The notes beneath the pieces are model-generated. The model saw nothing but the letters and a program-made list of their open reading frames with translations. It was not told where the DNA came from and did not search any database. From Burhinus oedicnemus (taxonomy: Eukaryota; Chordata; Aves; Charadriiformes; Burhinidae): a DNA stretch of 64,000 bases. Position numbers and translations under genes: made by a program. The stretch lies in NCBI GenBank assembly GCA_008921705.1, contig VFFE01009068.1, positions 961,977 through 1,025,976 on the forward strand, given 5' to 3'. Position 1 is the first letter of the stretch, and every line of letters begins with the position of its first letter. Positions 40,901-51,673 of this stretch are shown one piece after another.

Positions 40901-41149
40901 GTAGCCAGAATCAGGCAAAAGGAGCTAAAATTGCACGAGCGTTCAAAAGGTGAATTAAAACCAACCAACCAAACAAACAAACAAGGCAAACCAACCAAAC
41001 AAAAACAAAACAGACAAGAAAACAGAGAGTGTGGGGAGAAAGGATTATTGAACTGATAAGATGTGCATAAGATTCAGGCAGTCTCAGGCACAAATCACTA
41101 GAAACCAGCAAAGTATACTGGAGAAATATCACTAGATGTTTGCCCTGTT
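34901..41149. other. Unique sequence with weak coding-like islands
   Basis: Mostly AT-rich and single-copy. Two blocks (37152-37475 and 38072-38260) are open on the minus strand with codon patterns that look more protein-like than their surroundings. They are not recognised and are not confidently bounded by splice sites (see findings). A tetranucleotide repeat lies at 40957-41010. No complete gene is supported. Confidence 0.5.
40957..41010. repeat. (AACC)n/(AAAC)n compound microsatellite
   Basis: Tandem AACC units grade into AAAC units, with one interruption (aaggc) and a second AACC/AAAC block. It is a simple repeat. Confidence 0.85.
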
Positions 41150-41235
41150 TCTCCTTCTTCCATAAGGTGCTCATTCTTCACAACGATCATAAACAGGATG
41201 ATAGGCTAGATGGAACTCTTCTCTAACCTACTAAG
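41150..41235 (+). mobile_element. Probable ancient CR1-type LINE 3' end
   Basis: The core 'caggatgataggctagatgg' resembles the 'caggatactgggctagatgg' motif near the 3' end of old amniote CR1 families. It is followed by 'aactcttctctaacc', where those families carry a 'ggtctgacc'-type ending. It is short and diverged and rests on recalled consensus, so confidence is limited. Confidence 0.4.
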
Positions 41236-43912
41236 TTGCTAGAGAATTAAGAAAAGAAAGGTATAGGTCACAAGTGACAGTTTGGATGGCAAACTGAGAT
41301 TATTGTTTAATGGATGAAATCAGTAATAAATTAATGAATGGAATTAGGGGTGTGTAGTCACACTTTCTCTCACTGACATGTACTGCAAGTCTCCACTTTG
41401 TCTAATTCAGGCTGATTCCTGGTTTGTGGGTGAAGCTTTGTTGTAAGCACTGCCATTCAGCTTTGAAACTACAATCCATAATATACATTTTTTTCCCTCT
41501 TTTTTTCCCCCCGTACAGCTTCAAAGAGGAGAAATGGAGGGCCACATTGCTTTAAGGTATCTTGCATACCATAATACAGGAAAATTAAAACACAATTTTG
41601 CTTTGATGGTAGACGTATTTGGCAACAAAAATATCAGGTTATTTTCAAAGAGAATCCAAACTTGAATGGATCAGTATTCATAAGCATTTTTGCTTCTGGT
41701 ATCTGTAAAACTTCTGCTTGCTTTGAGTCAAAGTAATACAATAAGACAGGATTTGGAAAGAACATCCAGAGCATAACATTTTCCCCAGAGTTTTACATTC
41801 ACTGAAAGACATTGCTTAATAGTTTAGACATATTTTTCTCTTTGAAATACTGTTTTTTTTAACTGAAGCAATTTGCTGCAAGAAGAAATGTGGATTTAGA
41901 ACTTCAGAAAACCTTAACTAACCAACTAGCTACTTAAACTACACGGTAATGCTTCCAAGAATCAAGATGATACTATTCCCATCAGGTGTCATCTCCCCTT
42001 TAGTGTTGCCCTGGGCTATCTGCATATCCGTTCACACAGTGCAATAACAATTTTAGTTTCCCCAGTCACATAGAATGGTACGAAAATCTGAAAATATGTT
42101 AATAGTTCAGACTGTCCTTGCTATTTGGTACAACTGCTAACTCTGCATATAATTGTTGCCTGGACAGAGTATTCCCAGGAGCACTAGCTTTAAAATAGTT
42201 CCAACAATTTATATCATTAGAGTGGCTCCTTAAAGCTGCTGGTTAGTTGGCCATTCAGCCAAAAGGTTTCCAATGGCAAAAGCAGATCCAATTCTCTTAA
42301 GAACCTCTTTCATGAAGGAAAGATCCACCAATATGTCCTTTATTTGCCCTCGCTATGAGGCAACTAATGCAGCACTTCACAGGGCCAGAACTTCACTTGC
42401 CAACTTCAGAAAGAACTGCTTTAAAAAGGTGGTGTTTTTAAAAGGAGAGTTGAGTGCTCTTACCAGTCAGTGAGTAGCTTTCCTCTACCTACATTTACAC
42501 CTCTACCTTCTGCTTATCAGATCTCACCAATGACAGTCATATAAAATGATAACAACTGAAAGCTCTGCCCTGAGCTGAGGTATATTGTGTTCCGTTTTTT
42601 TTTTTTCCTTAAAAACAGATCTCCCTCTTTCATAATCTTGTCAGCAATTTTTCACTCGGAAAAACTAACTCCTGCATAGAAGGGTTAGTGTGTGGGAAGT
42701 TAGCTGTTTAATCAAACAGGAAAAAAAAGAAAACTGGACTAGTGAAGAACCCCTCTTCAAATACATCTTTTTGTGACCAAAGCTTCCTAGTGTACCTACT
42801 TATTTACATGTACCTCACAACATCTTTGAGGGTGGCTTATTTCATTGATCAGCCATCAATGCACATAAATTTATATTCCCATATTAAATATGGTAAAAAG
42901 GATCAAATGTCTAAATCACTGGTGTAAAACTTCATAGATTTTTAGCAAACTAAAGTCATTGTAACCTCCAGCACATTAAAGGGAAATCAGCAAAAGGCTT
43001 CCTGGGTTTTTTTCCTCCATTAAGAAAAGAAAAAAATACATGTATTCATATGTGCCAAGGACAAATTATTCTTGTCTGATAAGTCTTTTTGGCTATAGTT
43101 TCACATTTGATGCCAAAGCTGCCCAGATCTGCTCAAGATCCCCTGCTTGTGTCTGCTCATTCCTCCTGTCATGACTTCCACTTCTCTTAAAACTCTTTTG
43201 TAAGAACATTTGTTTGTGCAGCCATGCACTGAGTGATACTGGAGAAACAGTAACTAGACTAGCTGTAAAATAACACCTATTTGCAGCAATATTTTTCAAC
43301 TGTATGAACTCCCTGAACTGTTCCACCATATCAGTAGTCATGCCGACACAGGACAGGGGTTGTTTAAGCTAACACTATAGGAGAAACATACATGGAACCA
43401 CAGTTTTAAGTCCCTAATTCCTTCCTATTTATGTCTCTAGTATGACTTTATGCAATCAACACACCTATTCTTGTGCAATCAATAAGAGGGTCACTACAGA
43501 CTATTTATGATACTAATAGTGAAGCTGCCTGCAAGATTCTGTTAAGTCTTGTCATGTTATTTTACTCCTTTTGCATCATAGTATATTTCTCCTATGTTTA
43601 TTCCTGTCACATTTCATTGCAATACACTTTAAAAAGTTCAGTTGGGATTGTAACTCGTCTGTCTGTAAAATGTTCTTTTTTTATCCCTTGAGATACCTGT
43701 TTGTTAAAAAAAATATATAAAAAAATCCTGCCTATCCAGGTTTTGCAAAGAAATAAATAGATATTTTTATTTATAAGGAACTTGTCAATGTAGCAGAAAA
43801 ATTACTTGGAAACCTAAATTGCATAGAAACCCCTGAATCATAACTGAGCAACACACAGATTTGGGATACCATTTATTAAAAGAAGCAAACCACTAGACAG
43901 ATAAAAACTGCG
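41236..43912. other. Unique AT-rich non-coding sequence
   Basis: No gene, RNA or known repeat seen. Short T/A runs occur near 41495, 42595 and 43708. Open frames of 60-80 codons have no recognisable domain. Confidence 0.65.
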
Positions 43913-44289
43913 ATAAAAGTAAAAATTCATGGAGTACAATTTGTTCTCAATGGTTACAGCAGGCTCTTCTCAACTGTGCAAATAGTAGTTCATAGGTCAG
44001 GGATCATTAGGGAGCATTTTAGGCAGCTGAATTGCCTAAACATAGTGCCACTGAAGATATTAATGGGTATTATCTGCATGCATATTGTACAAACAGCTCG
44101 TTCTCCACAAGGAAGTGGGTCTTCTCTTTGCTGTATCTACCAGTCCTCTGAGGATCTTTCAGATAACCTAGAGCACCTAAAATTGCACTAGATGTCTGTA
44201 TTTGGGCAAGAGGATTGCTGTCCTCATGTTCATGAAGCATGTCAGAGATCTGCTTTTCCAGGAGATGATAACATCTAATCACATTGATT
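43913..44289. repeat. Duplicated block A, first copy
   Basis: These 377 bases recur at 45156-45532 at a constant offset of 1243. I see a single mismatch by eye (44180 a versus 45423 c) and no indel. In this copy the block joins directly to block B (from about 44291) without the 954 bases that separate A and B in the second copy. It is most likely the same locus from the other haplotype. Confidence 0.95.
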
Positions 44290-44290
44290 T

Positions 44291-45135
44291 TTTTTCATGG
44301 ATGCCCTACCCTCATGCTCTGGAAACTTCTCTGGAAAAACATTTGTCAGTTTTTCTCAGAAGCAAGTTCTCCCTCCTTCATATATTTATACCTGACTGTC
44401 TGTGCAGACACCAGGACAGCACAAAGAAGCAATCCTTTTAACAGAACAGAAGATAGTAGACATAAACCACAAAGAAAGCAAGAAAATGTTTTCCAATACA
44501 TTGGTTAAGGATTGGGTGAATCCTTAGCTTTTCATTGTGACAACTCTAATCTGAAATAATTTTTTTCCACACCTGTATGTTTGCATATATGTGTCCATGT
44601 TTATCTTATTGATCCTATACAGCCTATTGCAAAAGGCTTGTGTAAATTTCTCTGCACCATTAAGCTTTCTGTATTGAGGGATGGCTAACAGCTAATGTCA
44701 TCAAAAATGATTATTTGCTTCCATAAAGAAGTGCTGGTATCTTATTAACTTTTTTCCTTTAGAGACCATTATATTTTGAAACAGCTGTTCATTCAAAATG
44801 ACACTTTCTGTATGTTTCATTGTTCCTGGTCATTACAAAGTATGTGTGCATAAAAAGAGTTTATTTTTCTTGTGTTCATTTGCTTCTACTGCCCCATAAT
44901 CATAACAGAGCATAATCATAACAGAGGAAATACCATATATAAACAGCATAGTCAGCAGGTAAAATAGATTTTTAAATCTTCCATAGAGTTTCAGTTGCTT
45001 CTTAGTATGAAACGATGAAACACAGATGAAGATGCTTTCACTGGCCATAGAAAAAGTATGGGAATGTTCACACTCATTTTGAACAGTTTTTGTGTTCTGC
45101 ATTTCTGAATCTCACACTGCAGGACCCCACTCATC
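44291..45135. repeat. Duplicated block B, first copy
   Basis: These 845 bases recur at about 46487-47331 at a constant offset of 2196. I see seven mismatches by eye (44326, 44598, 44699, 44797, 44896, 44956, 45009) and no indel. The block runs straight into the N gap. It includes a 16-base tandem doublet (cataatcataacagag, 44895-44926) present in both copies. Confidence 0.95.
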
Positions 45136-45155
45136 NNNNNNNNNNNNNNNNNNNN
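45136..45155. other. Assembly gap (20 N)
   Basis: Exactly 20 undefined bases. The left flank matches the sequence ending at 47331 and the right flank matches the sequence starting at 43913. The gap therefore joins two overlapping versions of the same locus rather than marking genuinely missing sequence. Confidence 0.98.
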
Positions 45156-45532
45156 ATAAAAGTAAAAATTCATGGAGTACAATTTGTTCTCAATGGTTAC
45201 AGCAGGCTCTTCTCAACTGTGCAAATAGTAGTTCATAGGTCAGGGATCATTAGGGAGCATTTTAGGCAGCTGAATTGCCTAAACATAGTGCCACTGAAGA
45301 TATTAATGGGTATTATCTGCATGCATATTGTACAAACAGCTCGTTCTCCACAAGGAAGTGGGTCTTCTCTTTGCTGTATCTACCAGTCCTCTGAGGATCT
45401 TTCAGATAACCTAGAGCACCTACAATTGCACTAGATGTCTGTATTTGGGCAAGAGGATTGCTGTCCTCATGTTCATGAAGCATGTCAGAGATCTGCTTTT
45501 CCAGGAGATGATAACATCTAATCACATTGATT
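45156..45532. repeat. Duplicated block A, second copy
   Basis: Starts at the first base after the N gap and repeats 43913-44289. After its last base the sequence diverges into the 954-base segment that is absent between blocks A and B in the first copy. Confidence 0.95.
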
Positions 45533-46486
45533 GGATTTTTATTCTTCAGGAGCCGCAACGTACACAGCAGTTGTGTTTACAGCAAATGCAGCCCTCATCG
45601 TGTCTGCCGTAAATACACTATATATTCTCAGAAACCTCCCGTGTTTTAGCTCAGGGGCTATTTTTCAGAGCCTGCATAGGGTCTCCTCAGGAAGCTCTAC
45701 AGCCCCAGCTGCAGAAGGAATGGTCAGGAGCAGGGCACTACCAGATGGCTGTTCTTTGGCTGTCTGCATCTTCCCTTCCTAGCCTCACAGAAGTCAGCCC
45801 CAGTAGTCACCAAAAGATTTAAGGACATAACCTTTAATCAGTGGGAGCAAGGAAGTGTAGAGTGTTGGATGGGGGAGGAAGTAGCAAGTATCTGATGAGA
45901 GAAATGGGAAAAGACATCTGAGAAGGACAGACTTAATGGATGTTTAGTAAGGGAAAATCCAAGACCAGGAGTTGCATCTAGGGCTGAGAGGAGGCTGGAG
46001 GTTTGGAGGGAAATTAAATGGCTTGAGACTCCAGTCAGAAGAGCTGACTGCAAGGTGTAGTGAAGAGTGTAGTGGAGAGATGTTCAGAGCAACTATGCTA
46101 ATGCTTAGGATAGGCATTCTACCAACCTACTGAATGTATTAATGAATAAATAATTATTTTATGCTTTAAATTGTGTACATCCTGCTGGCACAGTATAAAA
46201 GACACCTGAACAAAAGTGACCCAGTGAGGGAGGGTCATCCTTCTCTCTCTGTGTTTCCATCATCAATATTTCTTTCTTACAGGATCCCATCCAGGTCAGC
46301 AGCCTTTTGGAGACTTTCTGGTTTGCAGGAGATATTACAAAGACCTTTCTGCATCCCCAGGGAGTCTTTTTCATTATGTTACCTCTGATGTCTTGCTTGG
46401 ATGCCTTGCTCTTCTGAGCCTTTTCCTGTTCTCTACTGCACTGTGAAGTCAGTTGCTGGTTGTGTTTCCCGCGCACTTAATCTCCT
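45533..46486. other. 954-base segment present in only one of the two copies
   Basis: This segment lies between blocks A and B in the second copy and is missing from the first. It is of average composition, with no CR1 or LTR signature, terminal inverted repeat or flanking target duplication that I can see. The junctions show only a short T-run in common (gattt / ctcttttc). That favours a simple deletion in the shorter haplotype over a transposon insertion in the longer one. No gene is supported inside it. Confidence 0.85.
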
Positions 46487-47331
46487 CTTTTCATGGATGC
46501 CCTACCCTCATGCTCTGGAAATTTCTCTGGAAAAACATTTGTCAGTTTTTCTCAGAAGCAAGTTCTCCCTCCTTCATATATTTATACCTGACTGTCTGTG
46601 CAGACACCAGGACAGCACAAAGAAGCAATCCTTTTAACAGAACAGAAGATAGTAGACATAAACCACAAAGAAAGCAAGAAAATGTTTTCCAATACATTGG
46701 TTAAGGATTGGGTGAATCCTTAGCTTTTCATTGTGACAACTCTAATCTGAAATAATTTTTTTCCACACCTGTATGTTTGCATATATGTGTCCACGTTTAT
46801 CTTATTGATCCTATACAGCCTATTGCAAAAGGCTTGTGTAAATTTCTCTGCACCATTAAGCTTTCTGTATTGAGGGATGGCTAACAGCTAATGTAATCAA
46901 AAATGATTATTTGCTTCCATAAAGAAGTGCTGGTATCTTATTAACTTTTTTCCTTTAGAGACCATTATATTTTGAAACAGCTGTTCATTCAATATGACAC
47001 TTTCTGTATGTTTCATTGTTCCTGGTCATTACAAAGTATGTGTGCATAAAAAGAGTTTATTTTTCTTGTGTTCATTTGCTTCTACTGCCCCGTAATCATA
47101 ACAGAGCATAATCATAACAGAGGAAATACCATATATAAACAGCATAGTCAGTAGGTAAAATAGATTTTTAAATCTTCCATAGAGTTTCAGTTGCTTCTTA
47201 GTATAAAACGATGAAACACAGATGAAGATGCTTTCACTGGCCATAGAAAAAGTATGGGAATGTTCACACTCATTTTGAACAGTTTTTGTGTTCTGCATTT
47301 CTGAATCTCACACTGCAGGACCCCACTCATC
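46487..47331. repeat. Duplicated block B, second copy
   Basis: Repeats 44291-45135 with about seven substitutions. It then continues without a break into unique sequence at 47332, so this copy carries the true right flank of the locus. Confidence 0.95.
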
Positions 47332-50089
47332 TAGGGGATTAAATTCCACAGCAGACAACACTGTGGTGCATGCAAGACGCCTCCACTTGTGGGAACCTTC
47401 CTCAGCAGTAGTGTGGACATGCATCTTGTCAGCTGTGCTTTCCTTTCCTTCCTGAGCAGAGATCTCCATCCATTTCATAACATTCCTCATAGCCTAAGAA
47501 ATTTTCTAAAAAGAAAAAAAAAGATGTTTCAGTGGCACAGAATCAGGTCCCAGTACGCTGAGATGTTTGTTAGTAGAAGAGGTTTGTTAGCTCACTGCTG
47601 GTGGGTCTGATGGAACTGTGGCAAACTGATGTTTCAAATGTGAGGAGATGAACATGAAAAAGTCTGGGCAGCTCATCAAATACTTTTGCAATCTACAAAT
47701 CTGGACCAAATTTTTTACTGGAAGAAATCCATGGTATCATTGGCAATCTCTGACCTTCTGGGGCTCAGAACTGGCCTGTATGTGAACTACAAAAGAAAGA
47801 TCTTTAAAAGCCAAAATTCTGGGTTCTGGCATGGCTTTGTTATTAGGAGCCAAGGACAAAAATAAGCTGAATAGGCCCTCCTACAAAATTGCTACATTGC
47901 CACTGAATTATTTTCCATGGCCAACACGTCTTGTTAATACCCAGCAAACCCTTGCTGCTGGACAGAGGCCAGCTCTGTGAATGAATGGCTGGCTGTAATT
48001 ACAGTTTTCCAAACCTGAGAGCTGGAGTAGAAAAGTGAGGGTGGAGATATAGGCCATGGTGTGTGGACATAGATTGGGTGCTGTTTTATGCTAAAAGAAG
48101 CATCACAAGTAACTTTGGGAACCATTCCAGAACATGCTGTCTCTTGCTAAGTATGTGTGAGGATATCCCCCAGTTTTAATTGTATTCTAACACCGAAATG
48201 GCACAAGTGGAGTGGTCAGTGGTTAAAATCCTCCTGTCTCCAATCGTTAGACAGTTTTATTTCTGGTATTAATTACACACTCTAGCAGAGGACTGAAGAT
48301 TTACCTTATACCATGAGTATAAATAAGAAGCTTGGAGAGTTGTGCAGCTCTTTTTCTGCATACTTCTGCTAACACTAGTTGGAGTAACTAACCACTAAAT
48401 CTGCAGCTGCTGGTATAGATCAGGACAAGCACACGGTCTCTTTTTGAGAGTGAGTTTTATCCATCCTAAAGCAAGAGTTTGAAGGTCTCATTAAGTGCAG
48501 GAAGAGTTCAATTCCCTTTCCAGTTAGCCCTTCACTCCAGCCTTTCCATAAAAATATAAAGGTACCAGTAGCTGTACATGTAGTTCAATCTTCTTTAGAA
48601 AGAGTAATCAAAGACTTCTCAAGGAGTCTACTTTAAGCATTTATTGCATGTCATCCACAGTGCTTTTGCTTTTTGCAATAAAACCTTCATTGACACTAGA
48701 TGCAAACTTGGTAGTTACATAGATACAATACCGGAGACTGAAAAGTTCAGAGCATTTTCCTCTTACGTGATTTATGCTTGTTGGCCGTTTCAATTTGCTG
48801 AGGCTTTTCATCTTGAAAGTGATAAGGAGAGAAAATGCCATTCATTTTAATCAAGCAAACAGCCAAAAAGAGAAAAGAAAATTAATGTCTGTTTTTCTCA
48901 TCTGATCACATGAGATAACCATAGACCATGACATTTCAAGTTATCCTTTCACATTATTATCATCTGCTTGCATCAGATTGTTTGGGGACCCTTCTGAGTA
49001 ACAGAAGTCAGTGATGGTACTGTAATTTAACTTGTTTTTCATTCAGGGAGTATCTCATGCTTGCCTTGAGTAAATAATATTGTCCATTGTTTTTCAGCCT
49101 ATATAAAATGCAATAAACAGCATGCTGTTTGGGAAAAAAAAACAACCAAAGACTGTCTACTAAAAGGTTCAATAAGCATTTTAATTGCCAGACTGATTGG
49201 ACTTATCTCTAAAAGTTTATTTTTATTTGTATACATTTTTCATGTTTGAAGTTAGAAACATATACCTGAAGAGGAACGAGGACTGGGAATTTTAATGGCT
49301 TGTGCATTTTGGGGGGTTTTTTGATTCTCTTTTATTTTTCTTGGGGTAGTTTTATCAATCTTCTCAAACTGATTTATAGACCATCGAAAGATGATAAACT
49401 CTAAGATAAGAAACTCTGGTGTAGCATGAATCTGATTTGCATATTTGTTATAATTATGTTGAATTGTGACAACTATAATGAATATTAGGCTAATTTTCCT
49501 TCTTGTTCTTTGTTTCCTAATCATATTTTCCTTCTGTGACTGTCATTACCAATAAATGCACAGCCAGTTCATCTGTTGAGTTAGTATCTTTCCACTCCAG
49601 TAAAAATACAAAGCACAATAAATTATACAGGACCAAAATATTTTCAGCTATGATTTACAGCCCATCATTTAGAATTTACATAGAAATCAGAAATAATTTG
49701 TGATGATTAAACAGCCATAATCTAGATTAAAGTAAGGGACTAGACAATCACTTTCATCCTCAGAGCCAAAATCCTCCTCGCTATCCTCCTGCGCCTGGAA
49801 ACGTGGGTTAGAAATCTCCCAAACAACAGACTTCTCTTCGGAGAGGGGCAAGAGAAGAGTGGGGACCGAGGGGAAGTTATAGGCAACTCTCCTGGGGGCG
49901 TTAGGAGTAGTGGGTAAAGAAAACTTTCCTCACATTTCAGTGCTTCTACTCACTCTCACGGTCAGAAAGAGATGCAGCAGGGTGAAAAAATGAGTACCAG
50001 TCAGTCTTCTGGGCTGAGCTTTGTGGGTGTGCTCCTGTGTTTCAGTCAGAAAAAAAAAATGTTACAGAAGCTCTGGCAATGCACAACTT
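47332..50089. other. Unique non-coding sequence
   Basis: AT-rich for most of its length. From about 49755 to 50000 it is noticeably richer in G, C and CpG than its neighbours. The open frames are short and unrecognised. No gene is called. Confidence 0.6.
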
Positions 50090-50210
50090 CCAACACCGAG
50101 TACACTGACAAATAATTGATTTTGAGAACGCAGGATTGTACCGAGTGGGGCTGCCCCGTGCCGGCCACAGCTGATTCCAGCTGGCTCCAAGGGCACAGCT
50201 GAGCCTGTTG
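50090..50210 (-). mobile_element. Possible LTR fragment of an endogenous retrovirus
   Basis: A GC-rich patch with 'ccccgtgccggccacagctg', then 'ttccagctggctcc' and 'cacagctgagcc'. It resembles a motif cluster that I recall from avian ERV LTRs ('gccacagctggttccagccggttcc ... agctgagcc'). No boundaries, polyadenylation signal or internal sequence can be defined, and the strand is a guess. Confidence 0.25.
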
Positions 50211-51076
50211 AGAAAATGCTTAATAGAAACTCATTGATCAAGTTTAAAAGTAACATATTTAGGATGTTATTTGATTGCTCCTTGAACCACAGTACAAAAT
50301 TATACTAAACAATTTTTACAGAAGTTCCTATCAAATTTATCTAGCCAGTGGACAGTGCTTTTTTTCTTATCCTTTAGGATTTAATGAGTTTTTATGCAAA
50401 GCTTGCTGCTTAAGTAGATCTAAGAAGGCCACTTAGTGGCAGAAAGGTCTGTATTTTGGTGATAAGGTAAGTGGGAGCCCTTCTGTTCATCACAAAAGTC
50501 GAGCAATAGTTAGCAAGGACTGGGTTTATACCTTCTTTGATATTATTGTATTTCTTGATGAATAAAACATTTTAGAATAACTAAGGAAGTGTTTAAAGCC
50601 TCTCCTTCTATCCTGAAGGTTAAGATCGTAAGGTGGCAAGTTTGTTCAGTTTTGCTCAACTTTGCAGTTACCTGCGCATATATATATATATTTACATAAC
50701 GTTAGCTGTTTCCAAGTCAACATGGGAATATCAATAAATCATTTTCAAAAAACAAAATGAAGATGGGATTTTTTTGATAATGTTTACACCCTCTTTGCCA
50801 TTTTTTACTTTCTAGATGTTTATTCTCAGGATTGTCATGTAAGAGCTAAATTTCAAAAGCTGAATGTCTAAATAAAATGTATGTATTTAAGTGAACAAAA
50901 GCACATTTAATTAACCAGGTTTAGGTTTAACATCTCTAATTTTTCTGAGCATGTACAAAAATTTATTCTGGTAACTCCTTCACTTTTTAGAAAAGCATGT
51001 TCCCCACTGAAATTTGCCTGAAAAAATATTTTTATTGGACATCCTTTTACAGCTGTAGAAATGGCACTATACCCCA
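50211..51076. other. Unique AT-rich spacer
   Basis: No gene is supported. A short TA run (50678-50691) is the only simple repeat of note. Confidence 0.65.
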
Positions 51077-51673
51077 GTCATGGTTTAATCCCAGCCAGCA
51101 GCTAAGCCCTACCCGGCCATCCATTCACTCCCATGGCAGTGGGACAGGGGAGAGAATGGGAAGGCTAACAGTGCAAAAACTCATGGGTTGAGATAAAAGC
51201 AGTTTAATAGATAAAGCAAAAGACACGCACACAAGCAAAGCAAAAGAAGGAATTCATTCACTGCTTCTCACTGGCAGGCAGGTGTTCAGCCATCTCCAGG
51301 AAAGCAGGGCTCCATCACGCTTAACAGTTACTTTGGAAGACAAATGCCATAACTACAAACACCCTCCCTTCATCCTTCCTTCAGCAGCATTTATTGCTGA
51401 GCATGACATCATATGGTGTGGGATGTCCCTTTGGTCAATTGGGATCAGCTGTCCCAACTGTGTCCCCTCCCAACTCCTTGTGCACCCCCAGCCTACTCAC
51501 TGGCGGGGCACCATGAGGTGCACAAAAGACCTTGATGCTGTGTGAGCACTGCTCAGCAACGACTAAGACATCCCTGTGTTATCAACATTGTTTGACGCAG
51601 TACAAATCCAAAACATTGCCCCATACAAACTACTATGAAAAAAATTAACTCTGTCCCAGCCAAAACCAGCACA
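51077..51673 (-). mobile_element. Solo LTR of an avian endogenous retrovirus
   Basis: About 597 bases, the better preserved of two copies of one LTR family in the window. On the minus strand it begins TGTGCTGGTTTTGGCTGGGA. On the plus strand its left end is 'agtcatggtttaatcccagc', equivalent to the 'tgtc.tggtttaacccc' end of this family. A polyadenylation signal is present (AATAAA, complement of 51390-51395). Family hallmarks include 'tccctttggtcaattggg', 'cctcccaactccttgtgcac' and 'cccccagcctactcactgg'. No retroviral genes adjoin, so it is a solo LTR left by recombination between LTRs. A clean target-site duplication is not obvious at the two ends, so the exact boundaries carry a few bases of uncertainty. 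Confidence 0.92.

Noticed and set aside
44895..44926. 16-base tandem doublet (cataatcataacagag twice)
   Set aside because: A tiny tandem duplication shared by both haplotypes. It is ordinary replication slippage with no sign of function.
45090..45434. Open frame reading through the N gap
   Set aside because: It crosses undefined bases and an artificial join between two haplotypes, so it does not exist as a real sequence.
43913..47331. Genuine biological tandem duplication
   Set aside because: The break falls exactly at an N gap, each unique flank adjoins only one copy, and divergence of about 0.7% is heterozygosity-like. Assembly duplication is simpler.
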